From Sediminibacterium sp. (GTDB taxonomy: Bacteria; Bacteroidota; Bacteroidia; Chitinophagales; Chitinophagaceae), in NCBI GenBank assembly GCA_023256555.1, contig JALRFB010000042.1, positions 1 through 7,537 of the forward strand: a DNA stretch of 7,537 bases, read 5' to 3'. Each line of letters begins with the position of its first letter. The stretch's first letter is position 1. Shown piece by piece: positions 1-6,505 of this stretch. Under the pieces are notes generated by a model that was given only the letters and a program-made list of their open reading frames with translations, was not told the origin of the DNA and ran no database searches. The translations under genes were made by a program, and so were the position numbers.

Positions 1-69
1 ATCAGCAAGTAAATCTGCTAATTCCCCTTTCTGGGACATTCCTTTAAAGGGAAAGGTATTAGGAACCAT
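1..69 (-). CDS. Possible 5' end of a divergent gene, unidentified (partial)
   Basis: On the minus strand an ATG at 69-67 opens a frame that runs to the left edge, giving 23 residues that begin MVPNTFPFKG and continue MSQKGELADLL. An in-frame TAA lies upstream, so this ATG, or the internal ATG ten codons later, would be the start. The piece is too short to assign to a family and I do not recognise it. It would be divergent from the DUF4199 gene, with 39 bp between the two starts. One plus-strand frame (2-97, stop TAA 95-97) is also open to the edge and could instead be the 3' end of a plus-strand gene. I favour the minus reading because its residues look more protein-like, but this is weak evidence. 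Confidence 0.4.
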   Translation of the reverse strand, partial: MVPNTFPFKGMSQKGELADLLAD

Positions 70-108
70 TGTTAAAAATTCTTTACATACTAATTAAAAA
101 AAATCAAG

Positions 109-627
109 ATGGAAAATACAGTTACAAGTCATATCGTAAAAGGAGCTATTTTAAGCGCTATATCAATTGTTTTAAGTGTAGTGGTTTATGTTTTCAACTT
201 ATATGAAATGTCATGGTTAAGTTGGATCAACTACGCCATTTTCATTGGAGGTTTAATTTATGGTGCAATTTTATATGCTAACCAAAACAACAACAATGTA
301 ACATTTGGTAATGTATTTGCACATGGTTTTAAAACAACAGCGGTCGTTATTGTGATCACTACTTTATTTACAGTTTTATCTACTAAGGTTTTATTTCCTG
401 ATATGATTGATAAAGTATTAGAAATGACTAGAAAGCAATTGGAGAAAAATCCACAAATGACTGACGAGATGATTGAACAAGCAGTAACAATGACTAAGAA
501 ATTCTTTTTACCATTTGCTATTGGTGGAGCCATTATAGGTACAGGAATTTTAGGTGCAATTGGCGCTGCAATTGGTGCTGGAGTGGCAAAGAAAAATCCA
601 AACCCTTTTCAAGATAACGCAGCTTAA
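109..627 (+). CDS. DUF4199 family four-helix membrane protein
   Basis: This is a 172-residue integral membrane protein that I match to the Bacteroidota family DUF4199, whose function is unknown. Four hydrophobic segments are visible at about residues 11-31, 36-56, 73-96 and 133-160. Between the third and fourth lies a charged, probably helical stretch (about 98-131) rich in Lys, Glu and Met, including the segment RKQLEKNPQMTDE. The last segment is very rich in Gly and Ala and ends in a short polar tail. There is no cleavable signal peptide, so it should sit in the inner membrane. The gene opens a plus-strand run and the next gene, a membrane-anchored glycosyltransferase, starts 9 nt after its stop. 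That suggests co-transcription and perhaps a supporting role in envelope glycan synthesis (inference). The start is the first ATG after an A-rich leader. The family match is from the overall pattern and gene context, not a search. Confidence 0.8.
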   Translation: MENTVTSHIVKGAILSAISIVLSVVVYVFNLYEMSWLSWINYAIFIGGLIYGAILYANQNNNNVTFGNVFAHGFKTTAVVIVITTLFTVLSTKVLFPDMIDKVLEMTRKQLEKNPQMTDEMIEQAVTMTKKFFLPFAIGGAIIGTGILGAIGAAIGAGVAKKNPNPFQDNAA

Positions 628-636
628 AATAAATAC

Positions 637-1578
637 ATGCAAATTTCTGTAGTCATTCCACTTTTTAATGAAGCTGAATCTTTGCCAGAACTAATGGCTT
701 GGATAGATCGTGTTATGCAAAATAACCAATTTACTTATGAAGTGATTATGGTGGATGACGGAAGTGATGATGGCAGTTGGGAAGTGATTGAGGATTTAAA
801 AAAATCTTATACTGCATTAAAAGCCATTCGATTTCAAAGAAATTATGGAAAATCAGCTGCTTTAAATGAAGGGTTCAAAGCAGCGCAAGGAGATATTGTG
901 GTTACAATGGATGCAGATTTGCAAGACTCTCCTGATGAAATACCAGAGTTCTACAAAATGATTACAGAGGATGGATATCATTTAGTAAGTGGGTGGAAAA
1001 AGAAACGTTACGACAATACATTTACAAAAAATATTCCATCGAAAATTTATAATGCTGTTGCAAGAAAAAGTTCTGGAATCATTTTACATGATTTTAATTG
1101 CGGTATCAAAGCTTATCAACAAAAAGTGGTAAAAAGTATTGAAGTCTTTGGTGAAATGCATCGATATATTCCAATTCTAGCTAAATGGGCTGGTTTTAAA
1201 AAGATTGGCGAGAAAGTGGTAGTGCACCAAGCTAGGAAATATGGAACTACAAAATTTGGTTGGGAAAGATTTGTGAATGGGTTTTTAGATTTGATGACTA
1301 TACAATTCTTATCAAAATTTGGTAAAAAACCAATGCAATTTTTTGGCTTAGTGGGTACCCTATTCTTTTTAATTGGATTTGGTTCGGTTGGTTATATCAC
1401 CGTTTCTAAATTTTTATACCCTGATACTAGTATTACTAATAAACCTGCTTTTTATATTGCATTAACTTCTATGTTAATCGGAGTTCAATTGTTTTTGGCA
1501 GGTTTTATAGCAGAATTAGTGAATAGAAATGCATCAGATAGAAACCACTATTTAATTGCAGAAAAAATAGGATGGTAA
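637..1578 (+). CDS. Membrane-anchored family 2 glycosyltransferase (GtrB/DPM1-like)
   Basis: The 313-residue protein starts directly with a GT-A fold: SVVIPLFNEAESLPEL at 4-19, the nucleotide-binding VDDGSDDGS at 39-47, the RNYGKSAALNEGF stretch at 68-80, and the metal-binding DAD with following LQD at 92-97. FNCGIKAY (153-160) and MHRYIPILA (174-182) are typical of the DPM1/GtrB/ArnC-like branch. Two hydrophobic segments at about 233-257 and 271-296 anchor the C terminus in the inner membrane, as in GtrB. Family members transfer a sugar from a nucleotide donor to polyisoprenyl phosphate on the cytoplasmic face; donor and acceptor here cannot be read from the sequence. It starts 9 nt after the DUF4199 stop, and its last codons overlap the next glycosyltransferase gene by 7 nt, so the genes are probably translated from one mRNA. 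Length is normal and nothing looks broken. Confidence 0.9.
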   Translation: MQISVVIPLFNEAESLPELMAWIDRVMQNNQFTYEVIMVDDGSDDGSWEVIEDLKKSYTALKAIRFQRNYGKSAALNEGFKAAQGDIVVTMDADLQDSPDEIPEFYKMITEDGYHLVSGWKKKRYDNTFTKNIPSKIYNAVARKSSGIILHDFNCGIKAYQQKVVKSIEVFGEMHRYIPILAKWAGFKKIGEKVVVHQARKYGTTKFGWERFVNGFLDLMTIQFLSKFGKKPMQFFGLVGTLFFLIGFGSVGYITVSKFLYPDTSITNKPAFYIALTSMLIGVQLFLAGFIAELVNRNASDRNHYLIAEKIGW

Positions 1579-2702
1579 ATAATTTGGTTATAATAGGACC
1601 AGCCTGGCCCCTTCGAGGTGGGTTAGCTGCATTTGATGAAAAATTAGCAACTACATTTACTCAGAAAGGTATCACCAGTTCTATTGAAACTTTTTCCCTT
1701 CAATATCCGCAGTTATTATTCCCTGGAAAAACCCAATATAGAGACGACCCTGCTCCTAAAAATATTACCATCAATATTTCAATCAATTCCATAAATCCTT
1801 TCAATTGGATTATGGTTGGTTTGAAATTGAAGAAAGCTAAACCATCTTTAATCATTGTAAGATATTGGTTACCCTTTTTGGCTCCTTGTTTAGGAACTAT
1901 TTGTAGAATTTCAAGATGGAATAAGCAAACTAAAGTCATTACAATTGTTGACAATATGATCCCTCATGAAAAAAGAATGGGTGATACTTTATTTACCAAA
2001 TACTTCTCTAATTCGGTAGATGGATTTTTAACAATGAGTGAGAAAGTTAAAAAAGATGTACAGCAATTTTCATCAAAACCGATATTGATTTCACCTCATC
2101 CAATTTTTGATCATTTTGGAGCACCGATAGATCAACAAATAGCAAAGAAAAATATAGGAATTACAAATGATACAAAGTTGATTTTATTTTTTGGATTTAT
2201 AAGAAAGTATAAAGGATTAGATTTATTATTAAAAGCAATGGCTTCAGATTCGATAAAAGCATTAGGAATTGAACTAATGATCGTAGGAGAATTCTATGAA
2301 GACGCCACACCCTATCATGATTTAATTCAATCCCTAGGAATAAATAATCGCGTACATATTAAAGAAGGATTTATAGCAGATAACGAAGTAAAACAATATG
2401 TCTGCAGTGCTGATTTTATTATTCAACCCTATAGAAACGCAACCCAAAGTGGTGTAACACCTTTAGCATATCACTTTGAGAAGCCTATGTTGGTTACCAA
2501 TGTGGGAGGATTAGCAGATACAGTGCCTAATAATCAAGTGGGTGTGGTAGTAGAGCCTAATCCTGAAGCAATTGCAGAAGGCATTGTTACTTTGTATAAA
2601 AATGGTGTAGCATTTTACTTACCTCAAATCAAGTTAGAAAAGCAGAAATATACTTGGGAACAAATGGCAAATAATTTTTTACATTTACATCAACAATTAT
2701 AA
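1572..2702 (+). CDS. Glycosyltransferase, GT4-like (GT-B fold)
   Basis: This 376-residue protein has the two-lobed layout of GT-B glycosyltransferases. The N-terminal lobe opens with VIIGPAWPLRGGLAAF (6-21), the glycine-rich loop expected at an acceptor site. The C-terminal lobe begins near 201 with LFFGFIRKYKGLDLLL (205-220), followed by QPYRNATQSGVTPLAY (285-300) and TNVGG (309-313), which correspond to the nucleotide-sugar binding region of GT4 enzymes; VEPNPEAIAEG (327-337) follows. No signal peptide or clear membrane helix is present, so it should act in the cytoplasm or at the inner membrane surface. The ATG at 1572 lies inside the end of the preceding glycosyltransferase gene (7-nt overlap). 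gmhA follows after 9 nt. The position between a lipid-linked-type glycosyltransferase and heptose genes suggests it adds a sugar, possibly a heptose, to a surface glycan; the sugar specificity is inference. Confidence 0.88.
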   Translation: MVNNLVIIGPAWPLRGGLAAFDEKLATTFTQKGITSSIETFSLQYPQLLFPGKTQYRDDPAPKNITINISINSINPFNWIMVGLKLKKAKPSLIIVRYWLPFLAPCLGTICRISRWNKQTKVITIVDNMIPHEKRMGDTLFTKYFSNSVDGFLTMSEKVKKDVQQFSSKPILISPHPIFDHFGAPIDQQIAKKNIGITNDTKLILFFGFIRKYKGLDLLLKAMASDSIKALGIELMIVGEFYEDATPYHDLIQSLGINNRVHIKEGFIADNEVKQYVCSADFIIQPYRNATQSGVTPLAYHFEKPMLVTNVGGLADTVPNNQVGVVVEPNPEAIAEGIVTLYKNGVAFYLPQIKLEKQKYTWEQMANNFLHLHQQL

Positions 2703-2711
2703 ATTTTGATC

Positions 2712-3293
2712 ATGTATCATTCAAGAATTAAAGATATTATTAAAGCTTCTATTACGGTAAAAGAGCAATTACTTCAGGATGATTCTTTGTTAAAACAAAT
2801 CGAAACTTCTGTTGAAGTAATTACCAATGCTTTTAAAAATGGGAATGCAGTATATTTTGCTGGTAACGGTGGAAGTGCAGCTGATGCTCAACATTTAGCA
2901 GCAGAATTTTCAGGCCGTTTTTACAAAGATAGAAAAGCTTTACCTTCAGATGCTTTACATTGTAATAGTTCTTATTTAACTGCAGTTGCCAATGATTATA
3001 GCTATGAGGTAATTTATTCTAGATTATTGGAAGGATTAGCCAAGAAAGGTGATGTATTAGTAGGTATAAGTACCTCAGGTAATTCAAAAAATATTGTAAA
3101 AGCTTTTGAAATGGCTGAAAGTATGGGTGTTATTACTATCGCATTTACAGGTGAGAAAGGGGGACAAATGAAAAGCATGGCTAATTTTGTAATCAATGTC
3201 CCATCTAATACCACTCCAAGAATTCAGGAATCACATATTCTAGTGGGACATATTATTTGCGAATTAGTGGAAGAGAATATTTTTGGTAAATAA
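2712..3293 (+). CDS. gmhA: Phosphoheptose isomerase (sedoheptulose 7-phosphate isomerase)
   Basis: GmhA converts sedoheptulose 7-phosphate to D-glycero-D-manno-heptose 7-phosphate, the first committed step of nucleotide-heptose synthesis in the cytoplasm. The 193-residue product is a single SIS domain of normal GmhA length. It shows GNGGSAADAQHLAAEF at 51-66, the phosphate-binding TSGNSKN at 121-127, and TPRIQESHILVGH at 168-180. With the ATG at 2712 as residue 1, Glu65, Gln172 and His180 fall at the numbers I recall for the E. coli active site, which supports both the family and this start. A TTG six bases upstream (2706) is in frame but less likely. The gene starts 9 nt after the glycosyltransferase stop, and its TAA overlaps the next ATG (TAATG), suggesting coupled translation with the phosphatase. 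DiaA-like SIS proteins are the main alternative, but the active-site residues argue against that. Confidence 0.9.
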   Translation: MYHSRIKDIIKASITVKEQLLQDDSLLKQIETSVEVITNAFKNGNAVYFAGNGGSAADAQHLAAEFSGRFYKDRKALPSDALHCNSSYLTAVANDYSYEVIYSRLLEGLAKKGDVLVGISTSGNSKNIVKAFEMAESMGVITIAFTGEKGGQMKSMANFVINVPSNTTPRIQESHILVGHIICELVEENIFGK

Positions 3294-3844
3294 TGGCTTT
3301 CGATTTCTCTCATATAAATGAAGAATGGACTTTATTCTTGGATAGAGACGGAGTAATCAATGTCGAAAAAAATGAAGATTATATTCGTCAATGGTCAGAG
3401 TTTGAATTTTACCCTGAAAGCTTATTAGCGCTACCCATTCTAGCAAATAAATTTCCAAGAATTGTTATTACTACCAATCAAAAAGGGGTTGGCAAAGGAT
3501 TGATGACTGAGGAGGACTTAAAGGACATTCATTCTAATATGGTGCAACAAATTGAATTAATCAATGGAAGAATAGACCATATATTCTATTGTACCGATTT
3601 GGATAATGATTCGCCTAATAGAAAGCCTCAAGCGGGGATGGCATTTCAAGCAGCTACTCAATTTCCAATGATTCAATTAGGTAAATCTATCATGGTGGGT
3701 AATAGAATGAGTGATATGGAGTTTGGTCGTAATGCTGGGATGCATACTGTTTTTTTAGCTACTACTCATCCAGAAACAACCTTCCCTCATACTAAAATAG
3801 ATTATCGTTTTGATAATCTATTCCAGTTTGCACAAGCAATATAA
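3293..3844 (+). CDS. HAD-IIIA family phosphatase, GmhB-like
   Basis: This 183-residue HAD hydrolase has motif I LDRDGVIN with the nucleophile Asp17 and acid/base Asp19, motif II in VITTNQKGVGKG (58-69), motif III Arg110-Lys111-Pro112, and motif IV VGNRMSDMEFG (135-145). The closest named family is GmhB, which removes the 7-phosphate (beta) or an equivalent phosphate from heptose 1,7-bisphosphate. The match to gmhA next door, joined by a 1-nt start/stop overlap, supports that role. Two things differ from classical GmhB: the Cys-x-His...Cys-x-Cys zinc loop before motif III is missing (only Cys100 lies in this region), and the first Asp of motif IV is Asn137, with Asp141 kept. A histidinol-phosphatase-like or other sugar-phosphate phosphatase activity remains possible. 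The protein is cytoplasmic with no signal peptide. I leave the symbol empty because of these differences. Confidence 0.82.
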   Translation: MAFDFSHINEEWTLFLDRDGVINVEKNEDYIRQWSEFEFYPESLLALPILANKFPRIVITTNQKGVGKGLMTEEDLKDIHSNMVQQIELINGRIDHIFYCTDLDNDSPNRKPQAGMAFQAATQFPMIQLGKSIMVGNRMSDMEFGRNAGMHTVFLATTHPETTFPHTKIDYRFDNLFQFAQAI

Positions 3845-3846
3845 AT

Positions 3847-3869
3847 GATTCGATTTTTAATCGAGTTTT
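3847..3869. terminator. Possible weak bidirectional terminator between convergent genes
   Basis: The stop codons of the HAD phosphatase gene and lepA are 12 bp apart. The sequence TCGATTTTTAATCGA (3850-3864) forms a 6-bp stem with a 3-nt loop, followed on the plus strand by GTTTTA. The lepA stop codon (TAA, 3859-3857 on the minus strand) lies inside the hairpin. The stem is AT-rich and short, so termination efficiency is doubtful. Confidence 0.3.
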
Positions 3870-5641
3870 AATACAGCTAAGAAAGCTTCTTGAGGAATCT
3901 CTACGTTTCCAATCTGACGCATTCTCTTCTTTCCTTCTTTTTGCTTCTCCAATAATTTTCTCTTACGGCTAATATCACCACCATAACATTTAGCAGTAAC
4001 ATCTTTACGCATAGCAGAGATATTTTCTCTAGCAACAACTTTAGCACCAATAGCAGCTTGAATAGCAATTTGGAATTGTTGTTTCGTTAAAAGGTCTTTT
4101 AATTTTTCACACAATTTTCTTCCAAATTCTGCTGATTTTCCTCTATGAATTAACGCACTTAAAGCATCTACTTTATCGCCATTCAATAAAATATCCATTT
4201 TTACGATATCAGCTTCTCTAAAACCTATCTGTGTGTAATCAAAAGAAGCGTATCCTCTTGTTCCACTTTTCAATTTATCATAGAAGTCAAACACGATTTC
4301 TGTTAAAGGCATTTCAAAAATCAATTCAACTCTTGTAGGAGTTAAATAACTTTGATTTATTAAAAAACCTCTTTTGCTTAAACAAAGAGTAATGATATTA
4401 CCAATATAATCTGGTGTAGTGATAATTTGAGCTCTAATAAATGGTTCCTCGATTCGATCAATTTTAACAGGATCCGGCATTTCTGTTGGATTGTTTACAA
4501 TGATCTTCTCGCCTCTTGTTGTGTATGCTATAAAACTTACGTTAGGTACAGTAGTTATAACTGTTTGATTAAACTCACGCTCTAAACGTTCTTGAATAAT
4601 CTCCATATGTAATAACCCTAAGAATCCACATCTAAAACCAAAACCTAAAGCTTGAGAAGTTTCCAATTCAAAAGTTAAAGAAGCATCGTTCAATTGTAAT
4701 TTATCCATACAATCACGTAACTCTTCAAACTCATCAGTATTAACTGGATAAATACCAGCAAATACCATTGGTTTTACTTCTTCAAAACCATTAATCATTT
4801 CTCCAGGGTTATTTGCCAAAGTAATCGTATCACCTACTTTTACTTCTTTGGCATTTTTAATACCTGTAATAATATAACCTACATCTCCTGCCCTCACTTC
4901 TTCTTTAGGTGTCATGGAAAGTTTTAAAACGCCCACTTCATCTGCTATATAATCTTTTCCGGATGCAACAAATCTGATTTTGTCATTCTTCTTTAATACA
5001 CCATTTAGTATTCTGTAATAAACAATAATACCTCTAAAGCTATTAAATACACTATCAAAAATTAAGGCTTGCAAAGGTGCATCTGCATTTCCAACTGGAG
5101 CAGGTATTCTTTCACAAATTGCTTGTAAGATTTCTTCAATTCCAATTCCAGATCTTCCGCTGGCCAATAAAATATCTTCCTGTTTACAACCAATTAAATC
5201 AATTATCTGATCGGTAACTTCTGGGATTTTAGCACCATCCATATCAATCTTATTGATTACAGGTATGATTTCTAAATTATTATCTAATGCTAAGTACAAA
5301 TTAGAGATTGTCTGAGCTTGGATGCCTTGAGAGGCATCTACTAGTAATAATGCGCCTTCACATGCAGCCAACGCACGGCTTACTTCATAACTAAAATCAA
5401 CGTGACCTGGAGTATCAATTAAATTTAATGTATAGGTTTCTCCTTTATGAATATAATTAATCTGAATAGCATGACTCTTAATAGTAATACCTTTCTCTCT
5501 CTCCAAATCCATATCATCCAAAACCTGATTCATCATTTCTCTTTCGGTAATAGTCTTGGTATGTTCTAATAAACGATCTGCCAGGGTACTTTTACCGTGA
5601 TCAATATGGGCGATGATACAAAAATTTCTAATATTCTTCAT
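3857..5641 (-). CDS. lepA: Elongation factor 4 (LepA), ribosome back-translocating GTPase
   Basis: LepA (EF4) is a translational GTPase that binds the ribosome and is linked to back-translocation and to 30S assembly. The 594-residue protein has the usual length. The GTPase motifs are all present: G1 AHIDHGKST (11-19), G2 region GITIKS (51-56), G3 DTPGH (76-80), G4 NKID (130-133) and G5 SGRSG (161-165). EF-G-like domains follow. The end of the protein carries the LepA-specific C-terminal domain, with the basic stretch [20 protein letters not shown] and the terminal [14 protein letters not shown]. The start is the only sensible ATG just before [11 protein letters not shown]. It lies 24 nt after the tpiA stop on the same strand. 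I see no SD sequence and no TAnnTTTG-type element in the short gap, so it is probably transcribed with tpiA. Confidence 0.98.
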   Translation of the reverse strand: MKNIRNFCIIAHIDHGKSTLADRLLEHTKTITEREMMNQVLDDMDLEREKGITIKSHAIQINYIHKGETYTLNLIDTPGHVDFSYEVSRALAACEGALLLVDASQGIQAQTISNLYLALDNNLEIIPVINKIDMDGAKIPEVTDQIIDLIGCKQEDILLASGRSGIGIEEILQAICERIPAPVGNADAPLQALIFDSVFNSFRGIIVYYRILNGVLKKNDKIRFVASGKDYIADEVGVLKLSMTPKEEVRAGDVGYIITGIKNAKEVKVGDTITLANNPGEMINGFEEVKPMVFAGIYPVNTDEFEELRDCMDKLQLNDASLTFELETSQALGFGFRCGFLGLLHMEIIQERLEREFNQTVITTVPNVSFIAYTTRGEKIIVNNPTEMPDPVKIDRIEEPFIRAQIITTPDYIGNIITLCLSKRGFLINQSYLTPTRVELIFEMPLTEIVFDFYDKLKSGTRGYASFDYTQIGFREADIVKMDILLNGDKVDALSALIHRGKSAEFGRKLCEKLKDLLTKQQFQIAIQAAIGAKVVARENISAMRKDVTAKCYGGDISRKRKLLEKQKEGKKRMRQIGNVEIPQEAFLAVLKLD

Positions 5642-5665
5642 GAGGTGAAACTAGTCTTTTAAATT

Positions 5666-6427
5666 CTATTTTAAAGCATTTATAATTGCAGCAAATTCTG
5701 CAGCAATCAATGAAGCACCTCCAACTAAACCACCATCCACATCTGGTTGAGAGAATAATTCTTTAGCATTTGCTGCTTTCACACTGCCACCGTATAAGAT
5801 GGAGATTTGATCAGCAATAGCTTGACCATACTTTGCTGCAAATACAGATCTTATATAAGCATGTATTTCTTGTGCTTGTTCACTAGTTGCTGTTTTCCCA
5901 GTTCCGATTGCCCAAATTGGTTCATAGGCAATAACTACCTTAACAATTTGTGCAGCACTTAAATGAAATAAAGAGTTTTTTAATTGTGATTCCACAAAAC
6001 TATTTTGTGTACCTGCTTCTCTTATTTCTAAAGGTTCTCCACAACAAAATATTGGGGTACTATCTATTGCTAAAACTGCATTCACTTTATCTGCTAATAA
6101 AGCATCTGATTCGGAAAAATATTCACGTCTCTCAGAATGTCCTAACACAATATGCTTCACTCCCACTGAGGCAAACATTGGAGCTGAAATTTCTCCAGTA
6201 TAAGCACCGTTGTTTTTTTGATGACAGTTTTGGGCAGCCACATATACATTTTGCTTTCCAGCTAATTTTGCAGATGCTTGCGCAATATATATTGCAGGCA
6301 CAGCAAATATGGCTTCTTGATGAGCAGCCAAACTATGATTTGTTTGTAATAATTCATTTAATAAAGTATCTGCTTCTGATTGACTTAAATTCATTTTCCA
6401 GTTAGCAGCGGCTATTTGCTTTCTCAT
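5666..6427 (-). CDS. tpiA: Triosephosphate isomerase
   Basis: TpiA interconverts dihydroxyacetone phosphate and glyceraldehyde 3-phosphate in glycolysis and gluconeogenesis. The 253-residue protein is a full-length TIM barrel. The substrate-binding AANWKMN near the start carries Asn9 and catalytic Lys11. The electrophile His97 lies in GHSERRE (96-102). The catalytic base Glu169 sits in AYEPIWAIGTGKTA (167-180), which also forms the mobile loop 6. The phosphate-binding elements YGGSVK (212-217) and GGLVGGASL (232-240) are present. The ATG at 6427 is the normal TIM start, just ahead of RKQIAAANW. A promoter-like -7 element lies about 40 bp upstream. A tiny frame, ATG ACC TTA TGA, begins 8 nt before the start and its stop overlaps the tpiA ATG. 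lepA follows after 24 nt. Confidence 0.98.
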   Translation of the reverse strand: MRKQIAAANWKMNLSQSEADTLLNELLQTNHSLAAHQEAIFAVPAIYIAQASAKLAGKQNVYVAAQNCHQKNNGAYTGEISAPMFASVGVKHIVLGHSERREYFSESDALLADKVNAVLAIDSTPIFCCGEPLEIREAGTQNSFVESQLKNSLFHLSAAQIVKVVIAYEPIWAIGTGKTATSEQAQEIHAYIRSVFAAKYGQAIADQISILYGGSVKAANAKELFSQPDVDGGLVGGASLIAAEFAAIINALK

Positions 6428-6446
6428 AAGGTCATTTTTGTGCTTA

Positions 6447-6492
6447 TTAGGCTATTATTAGCGCTGCAAAGGTAATTAAAAATTAAGCCTAA
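6447..6492. repeat. 7-bp inverted repeat flanking the tpiA -7 element
   Basis: TTAGGCT at 6447-6453 and AGCCTAA at 6486-6492 are perfect inverted copies separated by 32 bp. The left copy would lie in the leader of the tpiA mRNA and the right copy near the -33 region, so the -7 element lies between them. They could be operator half-sites, or part of a weak stem ending the upstream gene's transcript. In AT-rich DNA a 7-bp match at this distance can also occur by chance. Confidence 0.3.
6467..6474 (-). promoter_or_regulatory. tpiA: Bacteroidota-type -7 promoter element for tpiA
   Basis: Read on the minus strand this is TACCTTTG, an exact match to the Bacteroidota -7 consensus TAnnTTTG, followed by C. 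It lies in the 78-bp gap between the GlmU-family gene and tpiA, and would place the transcription start near 6460 with a leader of about 33 nt. The -33 element is poor: no TTTG lies at the usual distance, the nearest T-rich match being TTTA 15 nt upstream. Confidence 0.6.
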
Positions 6493-6505
6493 ACCTATAA
6501 AAACA

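Noticed and set aside
41..50. 10-bp palindrome CCTTTAAAGG as an operator
   Set aside because: It lies within a possible coding frame and is a simple AT-centred palindrome with no supporting second copy.
299..307. TAACATTTG as a promoter -7 element
   Set aside because: The spacing is one base too long for TAnnTTTG, and it is inside the DUF4199 coding region with no gene start suitably placed downstream.
258..533. A 91-codon minus-strand frame inside the DUF4199 gene
   Set aside because: Antisense to a clear four-helix membrane protein; its hydrophobic content mirrors the sense codons.
1700..1954. Minus-strand frame inside the GT4-like gene
   Set aside because: Antisense shadow of a gene with conserved GT-B motifs on the other strand.
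2706..2711. TTG at 2706 as the gmhA start
   Set aside because: The ATG two codons later gives the normal GmhA length and places Glu65 and His180 at the expected positions.
3014..3214. Minus-strand frame inside gmhA
   Set aside because: Antisense to the conserved SIS domain, with no recognisable motif.
5950..6405. A 151-codon plus-strand open frame opposite tpiA
   Set aside because: It lies wholly antisense to a full-length, motif-complete triosephosphate isomerase and its Leu/Ile/His-rich product resembles no family; a shadow frame.
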